From Volvox africanus (lineage: Eukaryota; Chlorophyta; Chlorophyceae; Chlamydomonadales; Volvocaceae), in the NCBI GenBank assembly GCA_030268105.1, contig BSDZ01000016.1:1495501-1559500 (forward strand): a DNA stretch of 64,000 bases, in the 5' to 3' direction. The notes below the pieces were generated by a model that saw only the letters and a program-made list of their open reading frames with translations, was not told the DNA's origin and searched no databases. A program made the position numbers and the translations under genes. This document shows, one piece after another, positions 51,338-62,600 of the stretch (its first letter is position 1; each line of letters begins with the position of its first letter).

Positions 51338-52152
51338 TGTTGTACGTGGGTCCAATCACCGTTTACATTTATGAAGGCCGCAATGCATTCAGATATCATG
51401 AAGCATAATACAATCATATTAGCATGATATACTCGAGTATATCTAGCTAATCAGGCATGTCGCATCATCATTCACGACATCGCGCTGTCGGTCAACATGT
51501 TTGACTCGAGGCTGATAATTAATGCGCGATCTATCCATTGGCATATTATATCACGTAATAATACTTTGAATAGTATTACCTCATCTGTGTCATAAACCAT
51601 ACGTGTATGCAAGAATGCGACGATCACGATGGTTGGGTCGGCAACCAAATATCGATATTTGGACCTTTGCATATTGCATGCGTTGCATCCAATAATATCA
51701 CGAATGACACGATATTTAGAGCAGTATTACCAAGGTACTCACACTTGAGATCGTAATCCAGTGAGACCTGTATTGCACATTGGTATCGCGACGTGATAGG
51801 TGCGAGGACGGCCGCCTAGAGACCGAAGTCGGCGCAACGCTAACTTTGGACCAAGTATTCGAGTACTTAACTCTATTCGATACCCATACATACGATATAA
51901 TCATTTACATTCGGCCTGAGCTATTCTAGCATTCCATCTGCAGCTGAGTGATGAATATTGCCCACTGGGTCTGACGGCAGACTGTAATTCTGTAACTGAA
52001 GAACATTGTAAGTTGAATCTTTCCTTGCTATTGAGTCTTCCGCTGTCTACTATTCGCATTGGCTTGCCTTGCTGTTCGTAAGATTGGTACGCACGCAGCT
52101 AACACCTAGACGTGCAAAGCTAATACATGATTGGAGAAGGAAGGATACAACA
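51338..52152 (+). repeat. Element C 5' LTR
   Basis: 815 bp, starting TGTTGTACGTGGG and ending GGATACAACA. It contains several short palindromes (for example CCAAATATCGATATTTGG near 51645). The primer binding site TGGTATCGAGACGAGG starts at 52157, four bases after the LTR end. Confidence 0.92.
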
Positions 52153-52220
52153 TATTTGGTATCGAGACGAGGATGAATCATGATGGTTGCATTGTCCCTC
52201 ATCGGAAGTAGGTTCTCGCG

Positions 52221-52584
52221 ATGGCAAGCGACGACGACACTCACCGCAGCCCTTTAGACACCTTTGCTGAGGATCTCGGCCGTGCTGTTCTGGACGCCGC
52301 CGCTTCCGGTTTGTGAATCTAGACACCTGCTGATAAATAGTTGCTGCATTCTCGTTGCGAATCTGGCACTGTGAGTTGCAGGTGAACGTACACCAACACT
52401 GAATGCGGTATTGGCTGGACAATATTTGAACGAGGAACAAATCAAGGCTTTGATCCAGGAAACTACTGAAATAAAGGACAACCTGACGGACTATATCGCT
52501 TATCTCCTTGGTCTACTCTGGAGTTCTGTCGGTACGCGAGTAGTCACAAATTCCTCTTACGTTACGTTGCTCTCAGGTTTATAG
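52221..52584 (+). CDS. Element C leader ORF, two exons, unrecognised
   Basis: Exon 1 is 52221-52308 (MASDDDTHRSPLDTFAEDLG then RAVLDAAAS). A 73-nt GT/AG intron (52309-52381) follows. Exon 2 is 52382-52584 (ERTPTLNAVLAGQYLNEEQ, then ALIQETTEIKDNLTDYI). The spliced product is 96 residues with a TAG stop. Without splicing the frame stops two codons past the donor. Element D has the same intron position, phase and both exon motifs (TFAEDLGRAVLDAAASG; TTEI..L..Y...LL.LL..V) despite diverged DNA, which supports real coding. The function is unknown. The product is mostly helical-looking and might be a coiled Gag accessory factor. Confidence 0.6.
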
Positions 52585-52618
52585 TAAATTCCTGTCTGCC
52601 TGAATAAGCTCGTGCTTC

Positions 52619-53857
52619 ATGTCGGGATGCGAAGATAGTTCCTATCTGGGCACCGCCAGCCAGCCCGATGGCGGCCTCACTACTAGAACTGCTTTTGCTG
52701 ATCCCGATACCGTTGGGACTCGTCTTATGTCTGATCCTATCGTTCTTCAGACCCCTTCGCATTTGATTGTACCACTGTCGGCAGCGGCTACAACAAGTGA
52801 GGGAGTCGGAGTACAACAGGCCCCGGTAACACCCATGGTTCAAGAACCCGTCGGAATACCGGAGGTAATGAAGTTGACTATCCCCGTGCCTAAGCTCAAT
52901 ATTTCCGCTGACGAAAAGGCAAAGAATTCAGGACATAGCGTCGCAGATAGGACACGGGCTTACGTTCGTGATGCTAGGCAGTATTTGCAAGCGGTGCACG
53001 GCGAGGGATGCGACTCCATTAAATGCCTGTTTGTCAGGAATACCCTCGAGGGTGTTGCCAAGGACTGGTATGATGAATGGACAACCGCTAGGGGCAAGTA
53101 TACGTTTGATAACTTGATCGATGCTCTTCTCGCTCGCTTTGCTACGGAAGTTCGCTCACGTGGCAACGAGGCTCGTAAGACGCTGGCACAAGGCACGTAC
53201 CACATGCGTCCACACGAAACTGTTCCTGCTTATCAGTCCCGCTTCGAGGCGCTGATAACACCTATCGTTAATTTTCCTGAAGAGGATCGTATCTTTTGGT
53301 TCCATCGCGGTCTTACTGAATCCCTTGCATGATGGTGCGCCACTGACCTTAGCGGAATTCCTTTCCAATCTTATGATGCCTTGGTAGCTTTTGCTAGAGG
53401 TGCAGAAGTTAGACATTTGGCGGGCAAGGACGTTAAACAATTTAACCCTCGCGTTCACGCGATGCGAGCGCAGGAACTGCCTTCGGAGTTGACGCCGAAG
53501 GACCAGGGTCCTGACCGCCAACGCCCCGCGGCAACCGTGCATACCGTTCGTAAGGAAAGGCGGTATGACAATCGCGGACGCCACAACCCAAGTAATCGTG
53601 GGTCTGCGGGAGCTGGGCCGAGCTCTGGCCATGCTAAAGGCAAACGATGAGGGAGCACGCCATCTGTAGCTGCAATGCAGAACGCGGCTCCTAGTGTTAA
53701 GAAACCCCGGACAGATGATCCGTACATGCAAAAGTGGGAGTGCCGACGCTCGGAGTTTGACCGTCGGAAGTTTGCTAATCTTTGTTTGCGGTGTGCGGGA
53801 GAACACCCTACCCGCGAGTGCCCCCTTTTGCCACCTTTCGTACCGAAGACGACCTAG
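52619..53857 (+). pseudogene. Element C gag with two nonsense codons
   Basis: ATG at 52619 opens MSGCEDSSYLGTASQPDGG. The capsid region has ADRTRAYVRDARQYLQAVHG, VAKDWYDEWTTARGKYTF and VPAYQSRFEALITPI. TGA codons at 53330-53332 and 53648-53650 interrupt an otherwise single frame that ends with TAG at 53855-53857. The zinc knuckle CLRCAGEHPTREC near 53788-53826 is C-x2-C-x3-H-x4-C. Pol continues in the same frame after the TAG. Confidence 0.9.
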
Positions 53858-56800
53858 GAAGTTGCCCGGAATGTGGAGGAAGGGACTTCTTCCGGGATAG
53901 AAGAAGGTGAATGTGGCCGCTGGCCGTCGGTACGCCCTACAGTGAGGGCCCTTTTACCTGCTGTTTTCGGACAAATCGAGTGGGCTATCGAGCGACGTTT
54001 TTCGCTCGACGGACGCACGGGACTAAACCACTTCGACCCGTTTTGTAATTTATTTGCGCCGCGTTGCCCCCTTTCTTCCCTCAATTTATCGGGCCACACT
54101 TCTCTACTAATCCCTTCATCTTTCCGTGAGCTGTGCGAACAGCTCGCCAGGAACAAGAAGTACCGCCGTCGAAATCCGGACACTGCAGCTTGCATATTAA
54201 TTCCCTCTTTTTGCCAACGTAAAGTGGCGTCTTTGTTGGAAGGTATGCAATGTGTCCTCCGATTTGAGTCGGGCACCGCTCTGTTTAACGGTGTGGATGT
54301 GACGGGCAAACCGACGATGTTGCCTAAACTACCTTACGCTGCTGAAGTGTGGTTTGAGGCTCCTCTTTTGAGTCCTACCAGGTTCGAGCCTGCTATAGGA
54401 TCCCTTTCATTGTCTGCAGAGTCGACTCCGACAGGAATCGAGGAATCGTGTCCCTATTATCGAGATCGGCCTCGGAGGTCGACTGATGAAGGCGCTTGTG
54501 GATACTGGCGCCAGTGACGACTTCATCTCGGCAAAGGAGGTGAATGATTTGGGGTTGACCCCTCAGTCGTCTGATTGTGCACAGGTTACCCTTGCTAATG
54601 GAGGAAAGCATCCCATCGTGGGCAGGATCACCCTGAGCCTATCGATAGGCCCTCTGCGTGTTAGGGCCCAACGTATGTGCTACAAGGTCTCTCGGAGACA
54701 GCACAGTACATTCTGGGTGCTGCAACATTACGACAGTACCGCGCGCGCATCGATATGGAGTCCACCACACTTAGTTTGTGCAAAGGGAACCTATCAACTA
54801 AGGTACCTTTCCTGTTGTACCAAGATGTCACACCAGAGGAGGGTGGAATTGTTGCGGAGCCTGAGGTTAACTTCACTTTGACGGCGATTGTCAGCGGAAA
54901 ACAAGAACCCAAGCTAATTGGGCGCAAGGAAACCGATCGGATGATACGGAAAGGCGCCCATGTGTTGCTTGTGAGGCCACGGGTGCAATCGAATGCTACC
55001 ACCGCGCAGTCCACCGTGAAGGATCTTGAGGTCGAAGCCCTCCTGCATAAATATGCTGATGTTTTTCATTACATCCCAGGGCTCCCACCTATGCGGCCTG
55101 TTGACCATACAATCCCTCTTGTGCCCGGAGCACAACCCGTTTCATGACCTATGTACAGGTTAAGCCCGTTGGAGCTGGATGAAGTGAAACTTATTTTTCC
55201 TCGATTGACCTTCAACAAGGGTATAATCAGATACGCATCGCTGCCTCTGATATTCCGAAAACCGCTTTCCGGACTCCCTTTGGTCACTTCGAGTACGAGG
55301 TCTTGTCATTTGGACTTACTAATGCGCCCGCCACATTTCAAGCAGTGATGGATCGCATGTTCAGACCGTATATTGACAGGTTCATCGTTTGCTATTTGGA
55401 TGATATTTTAATATATTCCAAAACGCGCGAGGAGCACCTGAAGCATCTCAAGCTCGTGCTTGAGGTGATGAAGTGGGAGCAATTGTTTGCTAAACGTGCC
55501 AAGTGTTTTTTGGCGCAGCCGCAAGTGGAGTATTTGGGCCACATCGTGTCGGCCACTGGAATAAGGATGGACCCACGGAAGGTAGCTGTGGTTCACGAAT
55601 GGCCCGCACCTCAGAACCTCACCGAACTACGCCAGTTCTTGGGTTTGACTAACTACTTCCGTAAGTTTATTAAAAATTACTCCATTATTGCGGCCCCGCT
55701 TACGAATTTGACGAAGAAAGGAGGTTTCGTTTCTCTCGAAGCCTGGACATCCGCGTGTCAGCGGGCATTCGAAGAGCTCAAGCGAATCGTCGCCGATGAC
55801 GTTACCCTCTCTTTCCCTGATCACTCGTTGCCATTCCGTGTTGAAGTTGTATCGGATGCTTCCTTGCATGGAAGTGGCGCTGTATTGTTGCAGGAAGGAC
55901 GACCGATCGCCTTCACGAGTAAGAAGTTTTCGGGTGTGGAGACCCGATATACAACCGGAGAGCAGGAGCTGTTGGCAGCTCTACATGCTTTGAAGGAATG
56001 GCGTTGTTACCTCGAGGGCCGCCCTTTTACGCTGAAGACCGATCATAAGCCGCTGACATTCTTGCAGAGTGTCCCTACGCTTAACCAACGACAAGCCCGG
56101 TGGATGGAGTATCTGTCTCGTTTTGACTGTACATGGGAGTATATCGCCGGCAGGATTAATATTGCTGACGCTCTCAGTCGACATCCATCATTACATGCTG
56201 CAATTTTGGCAGCACTGGTTACTCGTTCGCGCAGTCAGGAGGTGCCGATAGCAGCGGACCTTGCGCAGCGACTCAAGGTGGCGTATGAAGTGGATCCATG
56301 GTTCGCTTCGCCCAACAATGTGGAACATTTGCACAAGCGCAACGAGTTGTGGATACGGCAGGATGGCTCAACCACACAAATCGTCGTGCCAAACGACGAC
56401 GCTTTGCGCTACGATATTCTTGCGCGGTTCCACGAGGACCCGTTGGCAGGACATCCTGGAAGCATGCGATTGGCAGAGCTGGTACGACGCTCGTTCTGGT
56501 GGCCGCCCGTGGTGAAGGATGCGGAAAACTTTGTGCAAAGGTGCAGTTTATGCCAGCACAACAAAGCACTATCCGGTAAGGGCCAGGGTTTATTACAACC
56601 TTTACCTATACCAGATGTCCCTTGGGAAAGTGTTTCTATGGACTTCGTAGTCGCACTGCCCAAAACTGAGGGGGGATACGACTCGGTGTTCGTAATGGTC
56701 GATCCTTTGACCAAGATGGTTCATTTAGCCCCCTGCACCTCGTCTTGCACCGCTGAGCAAACAGCACGATTATTTTTCGATAATGTGGTCCGATTGCATG

Positions 56801-57169
56801 GCGTTCCTAAAAATGTGATCTCCAATCGCGGCAGTCAATTCACGTCTAAGTTTTGGGAAGCGCTATGTCAACTCGTCGGTATGCGCGCTCATTTGAGCAC
56901 AGCATATCATCCACAATCCGATGGGCAAACTGAACGCATAAATCGCACACTGGGCGACATGTTGAGGAATTTCGCGGGACGCACACCCTCTGTTTGGGAT
57001 ACGTTTCTGACTTCGGCAGAATTCACGCTTAACAACGCTGTTAACCGCTCTACAGGTCAAAGCCCTTTCTTTCTGAATTATGGATTTCATCCTGCGCTAC
57101 CCGTGTGGCGAGAATTGGAGATAAATATCCCTGTGGCTAAAACCTTTGCCAAGTCATTCCTATCCCGCA
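53858..57169 (+). pseudogene. Element C pol, disrupted and cut by element D
   Basis: In order: the region ahead of protease (GECGRWPSVRPTVRALLPAV onwards), a frameshift near 54440, protease [18 protein letters not shown] (54489), a one-base loss near 54672, the linker, then at about 55189 a deletion joining LDEV directly to the [12 protein letters not shown] codons, which removes the RT fingers including [15 protein letters not shown]. From 55303 the frame is open through CYLDDILIYS, RNase H ([16 protein letters not shown]), the integrase zinc finger and DDE core ([49 protein letters not shown]). Note NRG where D has DRG, so the second catalytic Asp is replaced. The frame ends at 57169 where the D LTR is inserted. 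Confidence 0.9.
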
Positions 57170-57993
57170 TGTTGTGCTACGGTTAGTTTCCCGCCGATGC
57201 GTAGGTCGATGTGATCCTACAAGGCGAAGTGCTATTGTGATGAACACATTGCATATGAATGAATCTGCATGATATAAATGTATTCGTGTACATTTATATA
57301 TGCATTTGGCATGTTGTCATTATCCATCGCGACATCACATCATGGCAAATCCGCCTAGCATGCATGAAAGCCCGAAGCATTGAAGTGCGCACTATGCTCG
57401 TGCTACGAAACGATAATTAATATTTTCTGATATAATATTACTTCATTACAGCACACGTTGAGAGTGCCGCACTCGTCGCGACACATGCCCTGCAACCGGA
57501 TATCGTTATCCGGACCCTTGCATCATGCGAATGCCGGAAAGGCTTATACGTTGTTATGCGTAGACATCGCCTAGACGCAGTAGGATTGTCACATCTAGGA
57601 TCGGCCTCCTAATGTGAATCGTACGGCATTGCGATACTGCGAGTATAACAGATGCGAGGATGGCTAAGCAAGACAAGACATTTGATACCGGAGAACACTC
57701 GTGTGTTCTATATTACTATTGCTATACACTATCCTACTTAGCCCGAGCTAAGCCTGAACTTCGCTAATCACCGCCGCGTGATGATTGCTTGCTTCCGGCG
57801 CTGACGGCGATTTCGTCCATTGCATCATTCCGATCTGTAAGACTGTAAGTTATATCTCTCTTCGTCTTGAAGTCTTCCGCTGTCTCTGTTTGCTCTCGCT
57901 TGCCTTGCTGTACTTGCAAGTGCTCGCGCATCGGTGTCGAAAGTCTCCAGACGTGCAGATACTTATGAGCAAACGCGAACGAGAGGTACAACA
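57170..57993 (+). repeat. Element D 5' LTR
   Basis: 824 bp with TGTTGTGCTACGG at the start and GGTACAACA at the end. The flanking five bases on the left are CCGCA; the right flank is outside the window. It contains a strong hairpin near 57270-57300 (ATAAATGTA / TACATTTAT) and several AT-rich palindromes. The first 185 bp recur as the 3' LTR at 63816-64000 with at least one visible difference (CGCGAC versus CGTGAC). Confidence 0.95.
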
Positions 57994-57996
57994 AAT

Positions 57997-58011
57997 TGGT
58001 ATCGAGACAGG
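57997..58011 (+). other. Element D primer binding site
   Basis: TGGTATCGAGACAGG lies three bases after the LTR end. It starts like the TGGTATC primer site of plant chromoviruses that use initiator-Met tRNA. The exact algal tRNA 3' end is not known from this window, so the primer identity is inferred. Confidence 0.7.
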
Positions 58012-58060
58012 TTCGTTGCCTAACTGTCTCTCTTTGTCTAATCGGAAGTAGGTTCTTTCT

Positions 58061-58494
58061 ATGGCGAGTTCCAGCGACGAACCACGAGGACCGCTAGATA
58101 CTTTTGCCGAAGACCTAGGCCGCGCCGTTTTGGACGCCGCCGCTTCCGGTTTGTAATTGTTTAATTGCTTTTGCTTAGATTGCTGCACTTGTTGTGTAAG
58201 TGTATGCTCTGAGTCGCAGGTAATCTCAGTGCACCGGCATTGCTTGCCGCGGCGACTGAGACCGGCTTTCGTCCGGACCATTTGGCGACTCTCATCGCCC
58301 AAACTACGGAGATCAGGACTCAGCTGGGCAAGTACTTGCTGAGTTTACTGAATCTTCTCAAGAGTACTGTCAGTAGGCTCACCGAATCGCTTTGTACTCT
58401 TGCCCTTGCGATAGAAGTCGGCTTCTATTACACAAACCTAGGGTATCGTTTCGTGCTCCATGTCCGCGGAACACGACGATACGCCGCACACTAG
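58061..58494 (+). CDS. Element D leader ORF, two exons, unrecognised
   Basis: Exon 1 is 58061-58148 (MASSSDEPRGPLDTFAEDLG then RAVLDAAAS). A 71-nt intron (58149-58219) begins GTTTGT and ends CGCAG. Exon 2 is 58220-58494 (NLSAPALLAAATETGFRPDH, LATLIAQTTEIRTQLGKYLL onward). The spliced product is 120 residues. Exon length (88 nt), phase 1 and intron site are the same as in element C. Element B holds a third copy in reverse (from 36604). Exon 2 overlaps the start of gag at 58460 in another frame. A further splice into gag cannot be excluded. Confidence 0.6.
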
Positions 58495-59695
58495 CCTAGC
58501 TAGCCAACCCGATTTTGTTGTGGCTGCTAGAGCACCGGATAGAGGTCTTGAGACTGTTGGCGCGCGAGCCACTCAAGAGCCCCTTTTCCTTCAGACCCCT
58601 GCTCACTTAATTGTGCCGCATTCAGCAGTGAACACGAATATGGACAACACTGCTGGACCAAGGGTTCTGCCATTACCTCAAGCTCGAGGGAATGATGACA
58701 TCCCTGAGGTGATGAGATTGTCGATTCCCGTTCCTAGGCTCAATATTTCGCTGACCGACAAGACACCAGGGCATAGCATAGCTGATGCAACTCGTGTGTA
58801 CGTGCGTGACGCTAAAAAGTATCTCCAGGCTGTTCATGGTGGCGATAATGACGGTATCAGGTGTCTCTTCGTTGGTAACACCCTCGAGGGCTCAGCGAAG
58901 GACTGGTATCGCAATTGGACCAACGCCCGGGGCAACTATACTTTTGACGAGTTGGTCGCCGCTTTGCTCGCACGATTCGCTACTGAGGTCCAAGCACGTG
59001 ATGTGGAAGCTCGTAAGGTTTTGGCAGCCGGTAGCTACCACATGCGTCGGGATGAAAATGTACCTGCGTACCAGTCACGCTTCGAAGCACTTGTGACTCC
59101 CATTGCTGACCTCACTGAATCCGAGCGTGTCTTTTGGTTTAGGCGAGGCCTGACGAAACTTTTGGCTAAATGGTGCGCTACTGACTTGGTTGGAGCGCAG
59201 ATCAAGTCGTATGATGATTTGGTCGCTTTTGCTAAGGGCACGGAGATACGACTCCTTGCCGGTGAGGAAGAAGTCAAGTCTGCCCCTCGTGCAAATGCCG
59301 TGCAAGTGCAGGATCTGCTTGGGGAAGCCGTAGCTCTTGACCAGGACTTCGGAGCGACCCGCCCCACGCCTACTGCCGCGACGCGACGCAGCAACCGGCA
59401 ACGCCAGGCGCGCGGGGGCGCTAGCTCGGGTGTCCGTGGGTCAGGAGGAGCAGGTCCGAGCTCGGACCTGGCTAAAAACAGGAAGCATGGTGGTGCGCCA
59501 TCGACGGCAGCCGCACAGCGTTCCGACCCCAATGCGAAGCGGACTCACACGGACGACACGTATATGCCAAAATGGAATTGCAATCGTTCCGAATTCGAGC
59601 GTCGGAAATTGGCCAACGTTTGTCTACGGTGTGCGGAGAGCCATTCCACGAAGGATTGCCCGCTAATGCCGCCGTTTGTACCTCAGCCGAAATAG
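58460..59695 (+). CDS. Element D Gag
   Basis: 411 residues from ATG at 58460 to TAG at 59693-59695, uninterrupted. The N-terminal 100 residues are linker-like. A retrotransposon gag domain follows (ADATRVYVRDAKKYLQAVHG, GSAKDWYRNWTNARGNYTF, LLARFATEVQARDVEARKVL, NVPAYQSRFEALVTPIADL). Then comes a basic R/G-rich RNA-binding stretch (SNRQRQARGGASSG) and one zinc knuckle, CLRCAESHSTKDC, with C-x2-C-x3-H-x4-C spacing. The frame stays open after the TAG, straight into pol. It forms the particle shell and packages element RNA. Confidence 0.93.
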   Translation: MSAEHDDTPHTSLASQPDFVVAARAPDRGLETVGARATQEPLFLQTPAHLIVPHSAVNTNMDNTAGPRVLPLPQARGNDDIPEVMRLSIPVPRLNISLTDKTPGHSIADATRVYVRDAKKYLQAVHGGDNDGIRCLFVGNTLEGSAKDWYRNWTNARGNYTFDELVAALLARFATEVQARDVEARKVLAAGSYHMRRDENVPAYQSRFEALVTPIADLTESERVFWFRRGLTKLLAKWCATDLVGAQIKSYDDLVAFAKGTEIRLLAGEEEVKSAPRANAVQVQDLLGEAVALDQDFGATRPTPTAATRRSNRQRQARGGASSGVRGSGGAGPSSDLAKNRKHGGAPSTAAAQRSDPNAKRTHTDDTYMPKWNCNRSEFERRKLANVCLRCAESHSTKDCPLMPPFVPQPK

Positions 59696-62600
59696 GGGCT
59701 TGCCCGGGTTCCTGCGGAGGGGGCACCACCTGGGATTTCTGAACTAACGCGTGGTCGGTGGTCATCCTTACGGCCAGCCGTTAAGGCATTGTTGCCTTGT
59801 GTACTTGGACACATAGAGCGAGTCATTGCGCGACGCATCACGCTTGACGGACGCACGGGACTTCTCTGCTTCGACCCGTTGTGTAATTTGTTTACACCTC
59901 ACCGTCCCCTGTCGTCTATCGATCTGTCTAACCACGTGGTTTTGTTCATCCCCTCGTCTCTGCGTGAGATGTCGGAACAGTTGGCCGTATACAGGAGGTG
60001 TAGGCGTCAATATCCAGGCACCGCCGCATGTGTTTTACTCCCCGCTTTCTGTCGGTGCAAGGCAGAGGCAGCGTTAAGGGGTATGCGGCATGTCCACCGG
60101 TTCGAGCCTGGCACCGTTTTGTTTAATGGTGTGGATCGGGAGGGTACGCTGGCTCCGTGGCCAAGCACATCCTACTCGGTTGACGTTTGGTACGAAGCTC
60201 CTGACGGGGGTGCCGTAGGTTACGGACCCGCCCTAAGTGCACTGACGTTGTCTGCTGGGCAGTCGCTCGTAGATAACCGTGTCCCTGTGGTTCAGATCGG
60301 TTTGAATGGCCGTACTCTGAAGGCACTTGTTGACACCGGTGCCAGCGACGACTTCATCTCTGTCGCAGAGGTGAATGCGCTGGGGTTGTCCCCAGAGTCG
60401 TCTGATTGTCCACAGGTTACCCTTGCTGACGGGGGTAAGCATCCCATTGTGGGCAGGATTACCCTTAGCCTATCGATAGGCCCTTTGGGTGTTGTGACCC
60501 GGCCGTACGTGCTGCAGGGCTTAGCAGAGACTGCACCGTACATAATGGGGTCGTCAACATTACGACAGTACCGCGCGAGCATCGACATGGAGACCGCAAC
60601 CCTGCATATGTGCAAGGGTACTCTGTCGATTAAGGTACCTTTCCTGTCGTTCGAACATGTCACACCAAAGAAGGGCGAAACTGAGGCGGTGCCTATGGTT
60701 AATTTCGCTGTGACCGCAATGGCCGCACGAATCGAACCAGAGCTAGTCGGGCGTAAGGAGGCCGTCCGTTTGTTACGGAAGGGTGCCCACGGACTGCTTT
60801 TAAGGCCGCGGGTGAGCTGTTGTGTCACCACCGCGCAGATTTCTGCAGATCCTGAAGTTGAGGCCCTACTGTCGCAGTATGAGGACGTCTTTAAAGATAT
60901 CCCTGGCCTACCACCTATGCGTCCTGTTGATCACACAATCCCTCTCGTGCCTGGAGCGCAGCCTACGGCCCGGCCAATGTACAGGTTGAGTCCATTGGAG
61001 CTGGACGAGGTGAAGCGCCAGGTGACGGATTTGCTCGCGAAGGGTATGATACGCCCCAGCACATCCCCGTATTCTGCACCGATTTTGTTTGTCGGTAAGA
61101 AGGATGGGACCTTGCGCATGTGCATTGATTACCGGGGGTTAAATGTGAGTACGGTGAAAAATCGCTACCCTTTGCCATGCGTTGACGACCTGTTGGATAA
61201 GCTGAAGGGCTCGGCTTATTTTTCCTCAATTGACTTACAACAGGGCTACAATCAGATTCGCATCGCTGCCTCTGATATCCCAAAAACCGCTTTTCGGACG
61301 CCCTTCGGTCACTTTGAGTATACGGTCCTATCGTTTGGTTTGACTAATGCCCCTGCGACGTTTCAGGCGGTTATGGACCGAATGTTTAGGCCGTTTATCG
61401 ACAGGTTCGTTGTTTGCTACCTGGATGACATCTTGGTATATTCTAAGACGCACGAGGAGCACTTGGAGCATCTTCGGCTCGTGCTCGACGTTATGAGGCG
61501 GGAGCAATTGTTTGCTAAACGCGCCAAATGCTTTTGGGCGCAGCCTCAGGTGGAATATTTGGGCCACATTGTGTCGGCCACCGGTGTGAAGATGGACCCG
61601 CGGAAGGTCGCTGTGGTTCGCGATTGGCCCGCGCCTCAGAACCTCACGGAGCTGCGTAAGTTCCTTGGCTTGACCAATTATTTCCGAAAGTTCATTGAAA
61701 AATATTCCATCATTGCGGCCCCGCTTACTAACTTAACTCGCAAAGGCGTTTTCGTTTCACTCGAGTCGTGGACGTCGCAATGCCAGCGGGCATTCGAAGA
61801 GCTCAAACGAATCGTTGCCGAAGATGTCACCCTTGCATTCCCTGATTACTCGTTGCCATTTCGTGTTGAGGTAGTGTCTGATGCCTCAATATTTGGAAGC
61901 GGCGCTGTATTGTTACAGGAAGGGCGACCGATCGCCTTCACGAGTAAGAAGTTTTCTGGTGCGGAGATTCGCTACACCACCGGGGAACAGGAGCTTCTGG
62001 CCGTGCTGCATGCTTTAAAGGAATGGCGCTGTTACCTCGAGGGACGCCCGTTTACTTTAAAGACTGACCATAAGCCCCTAACGTTTTTGCAAAGCGTTCC
62101 GACGTTGAACCGCCGTCAGGCTAGGTGGATGGAATACCTAGCTAGGTTCGACTGCACCTGGGAGTATATTTCTGGTAAATTGAATATTGCCGATGCTCTC
62201 AGCCGACATCCGTCGCTACACACTGCAATTTTGGCAGCGCCCGTCGTGCGGCCGCGTAGCGAGGAGGTACCGATCGCGACGGACCTCGCGGAGCGGTTGA
62301 AGGTTGCCTACAACGCAGACGCCTGGTTCGCGGACCCGGCTAATGTAGAAAACCTTCGCAAGCAGAATGGCCTTTGGCTACGGACGGAGGGTGCAGCTAC
62401 GCAAATCGTCGTTCCGAACGACGACACGCTACGCTACGACATCCTTGCGCGGTTCCACGAGGACCCGTTAGCAGGACACCCTGGTAGCAAGCGATTGATC
62501 GACTTGGTGCAACGTTCCTTTTGGTGGCCTCGTTTGGCTAACGATGCGGCGAACTTCGTCCAGACATGCAGTCTGTGCCAGCGCAATAAGGCTTTGTCCG

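Noticed and set aside
59690..59800. Programmed -1 frameshift between gag and pol in element D
   Set aside because: Gag and pol are in the same frame (both begin at positions equal to 2 modulo 3), so readthrough or suppression fits better.
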